Source: Rhizomys pruinosus (lineage: Eukaryota > Chordata > Mammalia > Rodentia > Spalacidae). From it: a stretch of 64,000 nt of DNA. Position numbers and translations under genes: made by a program. Location of the stretch: positions 163,790 through 227,789 of the forward strand of contig VZQC01008831.1 in NCBI GenBank assembly GCA_009823505.1, given 5' to 3'. The first letter of the stretch is position 1; every line of letters begins with the position of its first letter. Shown here piece after piece: positions 30,326 to 40,874 of the stretch. Under the pieces are notes generated by a model, which saw only the letters and a list, made by a program, of their open reading frames with translations, was not told where the DNA came from and ran no database searches.

Positions 30326-30540
30326 TAAGCTTATGTCAAAGTAACTATGACTGGGTGAGTTGTTGCTTTCAAACCTCTACCTGGTTGATGGCTTGAAGAC
30401 ATGCGGCCTTGCAATTGTGCAGGCTCTTTCCTGATACTCACTTACTGACTAGACTTGGAGAGTTAGGCATTCATTCTCTGAGACTGGAGGGAAAGTAACA
30501 CCTCAGATGCCCAGGAAGCTACAGCAACTTATTATTTTTC

Positions 30541-30638
30541 ATCTCTTTCTCAGTCTTTCTTAATATTCTCCATGTGGAAGTTGACTGTTTTGAGCAGAAG
30601 TTCACTGTTTCAGTCAGTTCTTTGATGCAGTCCTTTCA
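30541..30638 (-). mobile_element. L1-derived fragment, antisense
   Basis: An approximately 80-bp block ('atattctccatgtggaagtt', 'gttttgagcagaagttcact') recurs at 56502-56582 beside L1 3'UTR-like sequence. Confidence 0.45.
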
Positions 30639-30639
30639 G

Positions 30640-30674
<35 letters not shown>
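30639..30674. repeat. (TTG)n microsatellite
   Basis: Pure TTG tract. Confidence 0.97.
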
Positions 30675-30675
<1 letters not shown>

Positions 30676-30759
30676 CCAATATGCATCACTCCCAACTGCT
30701 TTGGACAAAAGCTCAAGGGGCTGTGCACAGGAAATACTTACAACTGCGTAATTGGCACT

Positions 30760-31004
30760 AGCATCCAGAGATGAGGGATACCATTCGTGGTTTGTTTTTC
30801 TGGGACTGTGTTACTTCACTCAGCATGATGTCCTCTAGCTCCAGCCATTTTTCTGCAAAGCTCATGATGTCGTCTTTCTTTACTGCTGCATAGAACTTCA
30901 TTGTGTATATGTACCACATTTTCTCTATTCACTCATCAGTTGAGGGGCATTCGGGTTGGTTCCAACTCCTTGCTATTGTGAAGAGAGCTGAAATAAACAA
31001 GCAA

Positions 31005-31005
<1 letters not shown>
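30760..31005 (-). mobile_element. L1 ORF2 3' fragment, antisense
   Basis: 'tcactcagcatgatgtcctc', 'gtgtatatgtaccacatttt' and 'tcagttgaggggcattcggg' are the reversed 3' end of L1 ORF2. Non-coding remnant. Confidence 0.8.

Positions 31006-31047
<42 letters not shown>
31005..31047. repeat. (ATT)n microsatellite
   Basis: Pure ATT tract directly at the end of the L1 fragment. Confidence 0.97.
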
Positions 31048-31049
<2 letters not shown>

Positions 31050-31078
31050 TTATTTTTTCTCGAGGAGACTTTGTCCTC

Positions 31079-31205
31079 CTGGGCATGATGGTGGACCCCT
31101 GTCATCTCAGTGCTTGGAAGGCTGAGTCAAGTTGATTGATGCAAGTTGGAGGGAAGACTTGGCCACAGAGTGACAACCTGCTGAGATATTGGGAAACAGT
31201 CCATG
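31079..31205 (+). mobile_element. Old B1/B4-like SINE
   Basis: 'ctgggcatgatggtggaccc' and 'cagtgcttggaaggctgagt'. Confidence 0.55.
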
Positions 31206-31225
31206 TATAAAAATGTAATAATGAG

Positions 31226-31458
31226 GGGGCTGAAGAGATGGCCTAGCGGTTAAGAGCGCTGACCGCTCTTACAGAGGACCCGGGTTCGATCCCCAGCACC
31301 CACATGGCGGCCGAGAACCGTCTGAAACATCCAATTCGAGAACTCCCCATTTCCAGGGGACCGACACCACCTCTTCTGACCTGCCGCGGCATTGCACGAC
31401 AACGGGTGCACAGCTGCGTGCAGATAGTACATTCATTACACATACAGAAATAAATAAA
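31226..31458 (+). mobile_element. Young B2 SINE with clustered small indels
   Basis: Intact pol III boxes ('gacccgggttcgatccccag'), CpG-rich, belonging to the duplication-bearing subfamily. Sequence between 31325 and 31440 has repeated 1-2 nt insertions and deletions relative to its sister copies. These may be sequencing errors. Confidence 0.88.
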
Positions 31459-31610
31459 GCCGGCAGGTGGCGCACGCCTTTAATCCTAGCACTTGGGAGG
31501 CAGAGGCAGGTGGATCTTTGTGAGTTCAAGGCCAGCCTGGTCTACAGAGTGAGTTCCAGGACAGCTGGGGCTACAGGGAGACCCTGTCTCGAAAAGACCA
31601 AAAAAAAAGA
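31459..31610 (+). mobile_element. B1 SINE following a B2 tail
   Basis: 'ggtggcgcacgcctttaatc' through 'gagaccctgtctcgaaaaga'. The first bases 'gccggcaggtgg' lack part of the usual start. Confidence 0.9.
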
Positions 31611-31611
31611 A

Positions 31612-31881
31612 GGTGTGGCCGTGCTGGAGGAAGTATGTCATTGGGGGCAGGCTTAGTAAGTTTAACAAGCCTTGCAGTCTCCAGTCTCTCTCTCTTGACC
31701 TTCTGTGCTCATTGCAAGATGTGAACCTTGGCCTGCTGCTCCAGCCCTGGCCACCATGCCTCCCACCACAACGGACTCTGATTCCCTGGAACCGTCAATA
31801 GTAAGCTCAAATTAACTCTTCCTTTGATAAGTTCCCTTTGTCATGGTGTTTTATCACAGCAATAGAAAAGTGACTAATACA
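31612..31881 (+). mobile_element. MaLR-type LTR, 5'-truncated
   Basis: 'aaggtgtggccgtgctggag' to 'gaaaagtgactaataca', matching the 3' three-quarters of the LTR at 27128-27643. The 5' end is absent upstream of the B2/B1 pair. Confidence 0.8.
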
Positions 31882-31884
31882 CAA

Positions 31885-32020
31885 TGTCTCCATGTGTATA
31901 CCTGAGGAGCCTGGAACTCTCTATGTAGCCCAAGCTGGCCTCATACTGATTGGAATCCTACTTACCCCTGCCTCTCTAGTGCTGAGATTACAGACATGTA
32001 CCACCACACTCAGCAATACA
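31885..32020 (-). mobile_element. Old B1 SINE, antisense
   Basis: 'ctatgtagcccaagctggcc' and 'catgtaccaccacactcagc'. Confidence 0.65.
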
Positions 32021-32173
32021 GCATTCTCTATGGTTAAAAGAAATGGAACATAAATCATGATAATAGCTCACATGATATAAAACTGAATCATAATGACCAG
32101 AAAATCCTTTGTACCCTGAATGTTTTTGTTTATACATTTAAGCTTTCTAGTCAACTCACATGTGATTAATGTA

Positions 32174-32195
32174 AAAAGAAAAGAAAAGAAAAGAT
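32174..32195. repeat. (AAAAG)n
   Basis: Short pentanucleotide tract. Confidence 0.9.
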
Positions 32196-32204
32196 AGGGA
32201 AGAA

Positions 32205-32615
32205 CATTATAGATGTACCACATTTTCTCTATCCACTCACTCAGTTGAGGGGCACTTAGGTTGGTTCCAGCTCTTTGCTATTGTGAAGAGAGCTGCAATA
32301 AACATTGCTGTGCATGTATCTCTGACGTAGGCTAAGTCTTGTGGGTATATACCCAGGAGTGGTATGGCTGGGTCAGGTGGTAAGCTCACTTTGAGTCTTT
32401 TGAGGGTTTTCCACACTGCTTTCCACAGTGGTTGTATGAGTTTACATTCCCATCAGCAGTGGATGAGTGCTCTCCTTTCCCCACAACCTCTCCAACATTT
32501 GGTATCATTTGTTTTCTTGATCCTAGCCAGTCTTATTGGAGTGAGATGATATCTCGAAGTGGTTTTAATTTGTATTTCCTTAATTATTAGCGATGTTGAA
32601 CACTTTTTAAGATGT
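32205..32615 (-). mobile_element. L1 ORF2 3' fragment, antisense
   Basis: 'tcagttgaggggcacttagg', 'gtgggtatatacccaggagt', 'catcagcagtggatgagtgc' and 'gagtgagatgatatctcgaa' are the reversed 3' end of L1 ORF2 in order. It overlaps in content with 30760-31005, so these are separate insertions or a duplicated segment. Confidence 0.85.
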
Positions 32616-32624
32616 TTGGGGAGG

Positions 32625-32770
32625 GATCTTTTTGAGCCAGGGTTTTCCTGTAGCCCCAGTTGGCCTAGAACTTGCTATGTAGACCAGACTGGCCTCCATC
32701 TCACAGAGATCCACCTGCCTCTGACTCCTGAGTGCTAGGGTTAAAGGTGTGCACCACCACACCTAGCTTA
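32625..32770 (-). mobile_element. B1 SINE, antisense
   Basis: 'tttgagccagggttttcctg' to 'caccaccacacctagctt'. Confidence 0.85.
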
Positions 32771-32834
32771 AAGCAGGTATTCTTATTATCAAGCAAGAAT
32801 CGTAGAACCATAGAACCACATATTAGCCAGTGAA

Positions 32835-32945
32835 GAAGCTGTCCATGAATGACGGTGCACGCCTGTAATCTTAGTATTCATGAGACTGATTATAAACTCT
32901 ATACCAACTAGATATACAGAGAGAGTTCAAGACTGGCCTGGGGGA
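32835..32945 (+). mobile_element. B1 SINE remnant
   Basis: 'ggtgcacgcctgtaatctta' and 'gagttcaagactggcctggg'. Confidence 0.5.
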
Positions 32946-32949
32946 GAGG

Positions 32950-33162
32950 TGGCTGGAGAACTGGTTCAGTGGTTAAGATCAATTGTTGCTCTTGCATAAG
33001 ACTTGGAGTTCCGTTCCCAGCACCCACATGGCAGCTAACAACTCAAATTCCAGGGAATCCATCCTCATTCGGACTTCACAGGCATTTTATGCACATGGTA
33101 CACTTATATAAGTACAGGCAAAACACTCATACATATAAAATTAAAATTAATAAATACTTTCA
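32950..33162 (+). mobile_element. B2 SINE
   Basis: 'ggctggagaactggttcagt', 'cccagcacccacatggcagc' and an A-rich tail. Confidence 0.83.
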
Positions 33163-33845
33163 GAATACTGGTTTGGGCAACAGAAGGAGAGCAACAAATT
33201 CACTTCTTACTTCCCACCTTCACCTCCAGTCTAGTTTCTTAATCCATCTCTTTGTCGTTCCTCCCTAACTAGCATAATATTATTTGAAATCTTTATGAAG
33301 GAAAGCTTAAGCTCTATTGACCCATCGAAGAACTTGAAGGGAGGTTGAATGGTGACTCCAAATAAAGAAGCAAGAGGAGTTGAAAAGTTGAGGAAGTAAC
33401 CATGATAGAAAGGAAGTTTTGCCTCAATGTAGACCATCTGCCTAAGGAACTGGAAGTTATCTGTGCTTCAGTTCTCGTGTCTATTAAGGCTGCAGAAAGG
33501 GCCTACTGTTTACTGTTTACTGATTGTCATGTCAGCTTCAGCAATACCTCTGATAAACAGAGAGCTATCCTAATGTTCCAGACAAGATCAAGCTCTGAGT
33601 GTCCACAGTAAGTCATTTGGAATGATGCTTTTTGATTAGACCATCAAGGGCATTCTTTGAGGCATGGTTTGCTTTCCTAGCTAGCTTCTCAGCTTTCTCC
33701 TAGTGCACATTAATTGCTCAAGGACAATTGTAAATGCAGGGCTACACACTTGTTCCTCTTGCACTGCCAGACCTTGGTCTTGAAACAGACTCTAGGTCTG
33801 GTGGCACATGTACATGCAATCAGATAACTTATTTTTAAAATTCCA
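33163..33845. other. No gene or clear repeat seen
   Basis: Presumed intron. The overlapping frames at 33231-33611 have no recognisable domain. Confidence 0.4.
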
Positions 33846-33850
33846 TTTAT

Positions 33851-33996
33851 AGCCAGGTGTGGTGGCACACGCCTTTAATCCTAGCACTTGGGAGGCAGAG
33901 GCAGGCAGATCTTTGTGAGTTCAAGGCCAGCCTGGTCTACAGAGTGAGTTCCAGGACAGCTGGGACTACAGGGAGACCCTGTCTCGAAAAAACCAA
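33851..33996 (+). mobile_element. B1 SINE
   Basis: 'agccaggtgtggtggcacac' through 'gggagaccctgtctcgaaaa'. Confidence 0.94.
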
Positions 33997-34019
33997 AAAA
34001 ATAAAAAATAAAAGAATAA

Positions 34020-34026
34020 ATAAAAT

Positions 34027-34065
<39 letters not shown>

Positions 34066-34066
34066 T
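34020..34066. repeat. (TTTA)n microsatellite
   Basis: Tetranucleotide tract just after an AATAAA-rich B1 tail. Confidence 0.95.
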
Positions 34067-34069
34067 ATG

Positions 34070-34192
34070 TGAAGGTGAGTGTGTAACAGCTTTCAGGAAG
34101 TTCATTCTTTACTTCCAATATGTGGGTCCTTTGGATGGAACTCAGGTCATCTGGCTTGGCAACAGGTGCCTTTACCTGCTGAGCAAAACAAT
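34070..34192 (-). mobile_element. B3-type SINE, antisense
   Basis: 'tggaactcaggtcatctggc' and 'aggtgcctttacctgctgag' are a reversed B3 head. Confidence 0.6.
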
Positions 34193-34223
34193 AGAACTCT
34201 ATTCAAGAAACCAATTTTTTCTA

Positions 34224-34379
34224 CTCTTTTTTTTGGTCTTTTTTCAAGACAGGGTCTCCCTGTAGCCCCAACTGTCCTGGAACTTACTCTGTAGACCACA
34301 CTGGGCTTGAACTCACAAAAATCCGACTGCCTCTGCCTCCCAAGTGCTAGGATTAAAGGCATGCGCCACCACACCCGGC
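34224..34379 (-). mobile_element. B1 SINE, antisense, with target duplication
   Basis: 'aagacagggtctccctgtag' to 'gccaccacacccggc'. The flanks aattttttctactctt and aatttcttctactctt differ at one base. Confidence 0.93.
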
Positions 34380-34395
34380 AATTTCTTCTACTCTT

Positions 34396-34798
34396 AATAC
34401 TGGTCTAAAACTCTACCACATGTACACATAAATATGCATTTCTGTCTTCTTTTGTAATATAGCTGTTTTAATGACTGTGTTAACAAGTTTCACATTTTAC
34501 TTATACCCACATTTTTTTTTCTTTTGCAAGTAAACATTCTGCTGAAATGTATTCAGTTAGGAAGAATCTGACCTTTTCAAAAGAGCATTTTTGTGAATGT
34601 AGCAAATTATCATTACTAGTTTAAAGCAATTAGGAAAATAGAGCTAGCTGGTGATAAGAACCTATCAAAACCACCAGTTGTATAGGAGAATCAAATATAA
34701 ATGTCAGTAACTGTACTGACTAGATGAAACATAAGCATTACTTGCCATTTCCTTCTTCACAAGAAGTGCAACATCATCATGAGCATCTGAAAGTGAAT
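34396..34798. other. No gene or clear repeat seen
   Basis: AT-rich presumed intron. Confidence 0.35.
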
Positions 34799-34799
34799 T

Positions 34800-34883
34800 A
34801 AAGGACTAGCAAGATGGCTCGGCAGGTATAGGTGCATGCAGCTCAAGCCTCATGATGAAGTTAAGTTCTCAGAACCCATGGTG
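34800..34883 (+). mobile_element. B3-type SINE fragment
   Basis: 'gcaagatggctcggcaggta' and 'gttctcagaacccatggtgg'. Confidence 0.5.
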
Positions 34884-35364
34884 GAATGAGAGCATGATTT
34901 CCAAATTAAGGCATTATTTGAATGATGAACAAATTCTAGTCTCAAATGTTACTGCGAATCCAATAATTCATTTAGCTATTTCTATACATTTATTACCTAC
35001 AATAAAAAATCCTTGGGGATTTCTGAGACAGGCTATATATTATTCCTCTCAAGGTAACTTTGTAATTAAAATAGCAAGCAGGCTTACTCAATTTTAAAAC
35101 ATCCATAGTTTGACTGCTGGTTTAAAAAAAAAAAAAAAAAAAAAAACCTCTACATAATTTATACTGGTCCAGTGACTCAATCCTAATTTCATAGGCATTT
35201 CCGAAAATGACTTGGGCAAATAAGCTCTTTGGAGAATGAACAGGTTATTTTCAATAAAGCACTAAAGATACTTAAGTGGCCATCATTGAAAATGTAATAT
35301 TTAAAAAATACTCTACATGTGTCCTTGCCATGTTCAAAGAGTAAAACGACAAGAATGGAGCAGG
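34884..35364. other. No gene; poly(A) run at 35123-35146
   Basis: AT-rich sequence with a 24-nt A tract and no recognised element attached to it. Confidence 0.4.
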
Positions 35365-35365
35365 G

Positions 35366-35521
35366 TTTTTTTTTTGTCTTTTTTGAGACAGGGTCTCCCT
35401 GTAGCCCCAGCTGTCCTGGAACTCATTCTGTAGACCAGTCTGGCCTTGAACTCACAAATATCTGCCTGCCTCTCTGCCTCCCAAGTGCTGGGTTTAAAGG
35501 CATGCGTCACTGCGCCCGACG
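35366..35521 (-). mobile_element. B1 SINE, antisense
   Basis: 'tgagacagggtctccctgta' to 'catgcgtcactgcgcccga'. A short flanking match gaatgga is visible. Confidence 0.92.
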
Positions 35522-35643
35522 CTGAATGGAATGTTTTTCAAGAATTCAAAGATGCAGTGATGAATTATACTTGGGTGTGATGGGGCGTCTTCAGCTCACA
35601 AGCTGTTACCGAAGCTACTGTGTCCACTGACTTTTCATTTGTG

Positions 35644-35681
35644 CCTGCACAGTACTGCATATCCTGCACAGTACTGCATAT
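35644..35681. repeat. Perfect 19-bp tandem duplication
   Basis: cctgcacagtactgcatat occurs twice in direct succession (35644-35662, 35663-35681) without mismatch. Confidence 0.95.
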
Positions 35682-35781
35682 GCATGTGTCAGTCTGTATC
35701 TCTCCTATGTTTTCACAGAGGTCCCTTTATAGCTAAATTTGTGGCTATAGTCTCCCTGTATTTTTAAAAATGGAGTTTTCT

Positions 35782-35782
<1 letters not shown>

Positions 35783-35820
<38 letters not shown>
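35783..35820. repeat. (CA)n microsatellite
   Basis: Pure CA tract. Confidence 0.97.
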
Positions 35821-35823
<3 letters not shown>

Positions 35824-36820
35824 GGGAGTCACAGAGACATGCACATACTCGCTCTTGCCACCAGCATTACACCAGCAATTCACAATGTTTTGCCTGATGG
35901 CGTTCTGCTTTTTCTTTTTGTTAGGTGATTAATACACTGGCATTTTCAGTAGTTGATACAGGGTGGTGGGTGTCTTGTTGGGTGAAGAGCTCATTTCTCA
36001 AATACAGATTCATAAAAACCTTCATGTGCTTTTCAAACAAATGTAAGCAGCAAAGGATGCTACATTGTTTTCAAGAAGCAGTTACACTTTAGGACAATGC
36101 ATGTGCCTATGTGGTAGTACATGGGTCTGTCTATGTGGCAGCCATCGACCATGAAGCCTTTTTTCCACTTGACTGTTTTACAAATGGCTGAGGCTTGCAG
36201 CTCACATTCTGGACAACTGGGGAATATCAATTTATGAAAACGGGGTCCCCACTGGTGATATAAATATGTCCTACTTTGGACATAAGCAGTGACAATGGCC
36301 TTTTGTTTGTTTGTTTTTCTGTTTACATTTCCATTCCAAAAACTTGGGGGTAGCAGAAAGAGAACCACTTTTGTTGAGAGCTTGTTGTTGGTCCGTTTCT
36401 GCTGTTATGGAAACCCTTCATTGGCAGTGTCTGGATTGCTGTGTTTTTATCTTTTGGGTGGTTCAAACAAGCTCCCTTGGTCACTGGGAAAATAAAATTA
36501 TAGCTATAGTCTCACAAGGCAGAACAGAGACTGTTGCCTGAGGCACCCTTCCTGAGTGTACCCATGTGCCATGTTCCCCCACTGGGGGTGGGCCTGAACA
36601 GCTGAGGATCCTGCTGGGCCTTTCGGAGCCCCTTGGGGATGCATAAGTGGCAGGTGCACTTAATAAGTAGACAATATTATGAATGCAGGAAAATGAGTTG
36701 TGACAGAAATTTGAACTCAGGACAAAAGGACACTGCTAATATGAATCAAAAGGACACTGCTGTTATGAGTCAACCTGTTTTTCATAAAAAGAATACACGT
36801 GTGTATCAGTTAAAAAATGG
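35821..36820. other. Presumed intron, about 1 kb, no recognised gene
   Basis: Frames at 36060-36368 (-) and 36289-36541 (+) overlap each other and show no domain. A 24-bp tandem duplication lies at 36724-36771. Confidence 0.4.
36724..36771. repeat. 24-bp tandem duplication, three mismatches
   Basis: Two 24-bp units beginning aaaaggacactgct sit back to back (36724-36747, 36748-36771). Confidence 0.85.
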
Positions 36821-36826
36821 ACATGT

Positions 36827-37045
36827 GGGCTGGAGAGATGGCTCAGTAGTTAAGAGTACTGGCTGCTCTTGTAGAGGATCCAGGTTTAATTCTCAGCCCC
36901 CGCATGGTGTCTAATAATGGTCTGTAACTCCAGTTCCAGGGGAATCCGACAACCTCTTCTGTCCTCTGTGGGCATTGCACAACAGGGTGCACTTACATGC
37001 ATGTAGGCAATATACTCATACACATAAAATAATAATTAAAAAATA
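36827..37045 (+). mobile_element. B2 SINE
   Basis: 'gggctggagagatggctcag', 'ggtctgtaactccagttcca' (single unit) and an A-rich tail. Confidence 0.9.
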
Positions 37046-37054
37046 GAAATGGAC

Positions 37055-37232
37055 ATTGTGGGGTGTGGTAGTGCATGCCTTTAATGTCAGCACTTGGGAG
37101 GCAGAGGCGGGTGGATCTCTGTGTATCTCTGTGACTTCAAGGCCAGCCTGGTCTACATAGTAAACAGTGAGTTCCAAGCCAGCTGGGGTACAAGGAAACC
37201 CTGTCTCAAATAGACCAAAAAACAAAAACAAA
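37055..37232 (+). mobile_element. B1 SINE with small internal duplications
   Basis: B1 order is kept, but 'atctctgtgt' is repeated near 37115-37132 and extra bases 'gtaaacagtgag' follow the 'gtctacata' block. Confidence 0.85.
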
Positions 37233-37387
37233 AAGAAAGAAATGACACATTCCACACATACACACATACACATAATATATATAGGAAAGTACATATATAT
37301 TAGCCATTATCCATAAACATACATGTGACAATATGTGTTGTGTCATGACAAACACACTCATTGGTCATATATGCATACATATGTTAT

Positions 37388-37416
37388 ATGCACATATATA
37401 TATATATATATATATA
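37388..37416. repeat. (TA)n tract in AT-rich sequence
   Basis: TA dinucleotides inside a 37255-37440 ACAT/ATAT-rich stretch. Confidence 0.85.
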
Positions 37417-37822
37417 CATGTGATACATATACATATATAAAATATTGACGATGCCCTTACTATGTGTGATCTCTAGTCTTAGTGCTTTCCTTGATCATGC
37501 ATTGTAATTCTTACCACATCACATATGTCACAATTGACCATGCCCATAGAAAGTGTCAAGGCCGGGGTTTGAAATCAAGAACTCATCTCCCTGTTTCATA
37601 ATTATAGTTATATAGCTTTCAGTCACACCCACTTTGATTGTAAAATATGAAGTACCTGTTGTATAAATTAAAAGTTCTAATATAGTCTATATTTTCTTTA
37701 CACTGCTAGACACTGGAGCTACTGATTCTGCCCATCTCGTCTCTTTCTTCAGGCCAAGATAATAGAACTGGAAGAAACAGATTAAACTGGACATTTAAAA
37801 TCTTACTCCTTTTTTGTTTGCC

Positions 37823-37928
37823 TTGTACTTTTCTTGAGACAGGGCCTCACTATTATGGACCAGGCCCTCCTTGAACTCCTAGCAATCCTCCTGCTCCCAC
37901 TTCCCAAGTGCAGGGATCACAAGAGCAT
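37823..37928 (-). mobile_element. Old B1 SINE, antisense
   Basis: 'cttgagacagggcctcacta' and 'acttcccaagtgcagggatc'. Confidence 0.6.
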
Positions 37929-38191
37929 CATTTTGTTGGCTGAAGTATAGAGATAGTTTTCAGTTGCCAACAATAGAGAAACCTAACAAAAATCATTGTC
38001 GTGTTTTCTTAAAGTGGTAATCTCCAGAATGAAATTTGAGAAGGAATAAGGCAATAGTTTCTATTTTATTCTTAGATTTACCTCGGATACTCTAAGATTT
38101 ACCTCAGATAAAGATATTAAATTTGGTAAGATTGTTTATACTTGCCTATTTTAGCCAAAGGTTTGCTCATTTACGAAAATTAAAAGGTAAC

Positions 38192-38328
38192 AGCCAGGTG
38201 TGTGGTGTGCATGCCTTTAATCCCAGCACTTGGGAGGCAGAGGCAGGCAAATCTCTATGAGTTCAAGGCTAGCCTGGTCTACATAGTGGGGCTACAGGGA
38301 GTACAGGGAGACCCTGTCTCAAAAAGAT
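38192..38328 (+). mobile_element. B1 SINE
   Basis: 'agccaggtgtgtggtgtgca' through 'gggagaccctgtctcaaaaa'. Short internal deletion. Confidence 0.88.
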
Positions 38329-38456
38329 CAAGAAAGAAAGAAAGGAAGGAAGGAAGGAAGGAAGGAAGGAAGGGAGGGAGGGAGGGAGGGAGGGAGGGAG
38401 GGAGGGAGGGAGGAAAGAAAGAAAGGGAAAGGAAAGGAAAGGACAAAAAAGAAAAG
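38329..38456. repeat. (GAAA)/(GGAA)/(GGGA)n purine tract
   Basis: A long homopurine run grown from the B1 tail and changing unit along its length. Long homopurine-homopyrimidine mirror tracts can form triplex DNA. Confidence 0.95.
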
Positions 38457-38459
38457 AAT

Positions 38460-39700
38460 TAAAAGGTAACAGGACAAAGGAGATATAGAACACCTTATGT
38501 GTTTGGTGGCTGGAGACAGTCTTAAACTGGTAGTATTTTCAGTGTCATAGCTTAAGGCAATATTTCAAGCCAGGCAAGTGATTGATTGGCTGGTGCTGAA
38601 TAACATTCACATTCCCTTTATCTCCACACATTTTCCAGCTCCTTGAAAACAAACAGCATCCTCAGTGAACACAGGGCAATAAAATGGTTTTTCTTTGAGA
38701 AATATTTTCATTGACTTCACTCCATTTTGTGGGTCACATATTCTCTCAGTGGAGCCTGCTCTGGTGATTTTATGAGGCTAGCACTCACAGAAAGCACAGA
38801 ACTCAAGCTTTGTCCAAACACTTTGGTTGTATTTTCTTTCAATGGAGTATGAGATGGACTGATATTAAATGTCCAACAGGCTAGGCTCTGTCACTCATCC
38901 CTGATATACCAACTAAAGAGACAAGTAATGTTACAAAGTGGAGAGAGAGTTATCCATTGTGGTCACACTGGAAAGTGGAACAGATGAAGAGGTCCAGTGA
39001 CCATGAGTGTCTTCAGGATACTGACATGAGTTTTAGGCTTAAATACAGAAAGAATCGACATGGGGAGGGGGAAGAGGTTTGTATAATTATGTAGTCCTGG
39101 TCAAGGTGTGGTCTGGTGGATCATTGCCTCAGCTCTGGTTCTGGAAGGTAGACCAAAGAAGTCCTTACAGCTGTCATCACTTGAAAAGATCAATGTGATT
39201 GCTACAAGATGATCACTTCTGCTTTAGAGTGCATCCTTGACCTCATGAGATATCATTCACATCAGAAGAATGACCCCTCCCCTATGTTTTGTTTTTCTTA
39301 AAGCCAAGGCTACTATAGGTGTAGGATGATGCTTGAACTCTGTGTCATAAGCCTTGAAGGGAGATGAGCTAAGTTAGTTATGACTGAATTTGAAGACAGA
39401 CCCTCCTGAGTGATTAATATGCCTTGGGAGAAACAAGTAAGAGTATGACCTAAAGTGAAGAAGATAGGTACAATGAGAAGGCATAGGTTCCAGGCTTTCA
39501 TCCTGTGTTTAGCTACCTTGTGAGCCCAAAGGAAGAATCAGTGCTTTTCAGCAAAAGCAGCTTCTAACTGCTTGTTTCAAATTTGGTTGGAACAGCAATT
39601 ATGAAAGGTGTAAACGACAGGCATTACCTAGCTTATGTCGTTGTCTTTGCAATATGGCAGTCATTAATCATTCTGATTTGAACTAGTTAAAATGAAATGA
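38460..39700. other. Presumed intron, 1.2 kb, no recognised gene or repeat
   Basis: One of the longer stretches with no recognisable transposon. The 62-codon frame at 39313-39501 (-) has no domain. Confidence 0.4.
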
Positions 39701-39705
39701 AATGT

Positions 39706-39925
39706 GGGTTGAAGAGATGGCTCAGCAGTTAAGAGCTCTGGCTGCTCTCGCAGCGGACCTGGATTCAGTTCCCAGCACCTACATGGCAGCTAACAACCAT
39801 CTATTAACTCCAGTTCCAGGGGATCCAACACCCTCTTCTAGCCTCCACAGGCAATGCATACACATAGTGTACTTACATGCATACAGCCAAAATACCCATA
39901 ACACATAAAAATAAATAAGTCAATG
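39706..39925 (+). mobile_element. B2 SINE
   Basis: 'ttgaagagatggctcagcag', 'cccagcacctacatggcagc' and 'ataaaaataaataag' tail. Confidence 0.86.
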
Positions 39926-40034
39926 AATCCTAAAAAAGAGATGAAATGCAGTTCTCTAGACACATTTAAAGTCTTCAGGAGCCACACATGGCTGGAGACA
40001 GTTATATTGGACAACCAAATATTGTACATTTCCA

Positions 40035-40064
40035 TTCTCTCTCTCTCTCTCTTTCTGTCTCTCT

Positions 40065-40107
<43 letters not shown>
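40035..40107. repeat. Compound (CT)n-(CA)n microsatellite
   Basis: CT tract to about 40066, then CA tract. Confidence 0.95.
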
Positions 40108-40390
40108 CACACATACACACCACCAAATGACAGTGCTCTCAAGCAGGAGGTTTGGGATGGGAGTTAAGAAATGATTCTATTCTGTTTAAACTTGGGTCCA
40201 CAAAGGCCCTGTGACCATATTTTAGAACCACTGTAAGTTTCAGTGAACATGTCAATACTACAATTGTGACTTCCATACCCTCCTAAATAGTGCTATTATG
40301 AAACTAATGTGAGGATAATGAAGAATTGTGCCATCTTGTGGTTGTAATTACTTCCAGCCTGCAGTTGCTCACACCTCCCAGGTCCAAGCA
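40108..40390. other. No gene or clear repeat seen
   Basis: Short unique-looking spacer. Confidence 0.35.
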
Positions 40391-40391
40391 T

Positions 40392-40443
40392 CATTATTTA
40401 TTTAATTATTTATTTATTTATTTATTTATTTTATTTATTTTTG
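40392..40443. repeat. (TTTA)n microsatellite
   Basis: Imperfect TTTA tract. Confidence 0.93.
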
Positions 40444-40462
40444 GTGGAGCAACGATGTGTCC

Positions 40463-40635
40463 CCAAGGTAGTTCTCAACCCAACTGTGTACCTATCTCAC
40501 CTGGAGAGCTCTAAGAATGCTGATGCCTTGGTCCTGCCCCCCCAGAGATTAGGGTGTAATTCCCTGGGATGCCACTTGGGCATGAGGAGTTTTGAGCCCC
40601 ACATATGATTCTCATGTGTAGCTGGCTTCACTAGG
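40463..40635 (+). mobile_element. MER5A-like hAT MITE (ancient)
   Basis: 'ggtagttctcaacccaactg', 'tcacctggagagctctaaga', 'gatgccttggtcctgccccc' and 'cagagatt' follow the order of the mammalian MER5A MITE. Confidence 0.6.
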
Positions 40636-40769
40636 CTAGGCTACACCCAGTGATAAGAAGTGGCTTTTTGAGTGGTCCAGGCATTGTTTGTTAAAAGCCT
40701 ATACCAGCCTGGACAGAGGTAGTTGATGGTTTTCACAGGGTCCTGTCCAGGGCCTTTATTTGCTTGTTT

Positions 40770-40865
40770 TTCTCAAAAAAGCTAAGGATGATCTTGAACT
40801 TCTGATTGTTTTGCCTCTACCAGCTAAGTGCTAAGATTACAGGAATGTGCTACCACACCACATTT
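40770..40865 (-). mobile_element. Old B1 SINE, antisense
   Basis: 'gatgatcttgaacttctgat' and 'attacaggaatgtgctacca'. Confidence 0.55.
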
Positions 40866-40874
40866 ACATAGTAC

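Noticed and set aside
32205..32615. L1 ORF2 as a coding gene
   Set aside because: Short antisense 3' fragment with no continuous reading frame.
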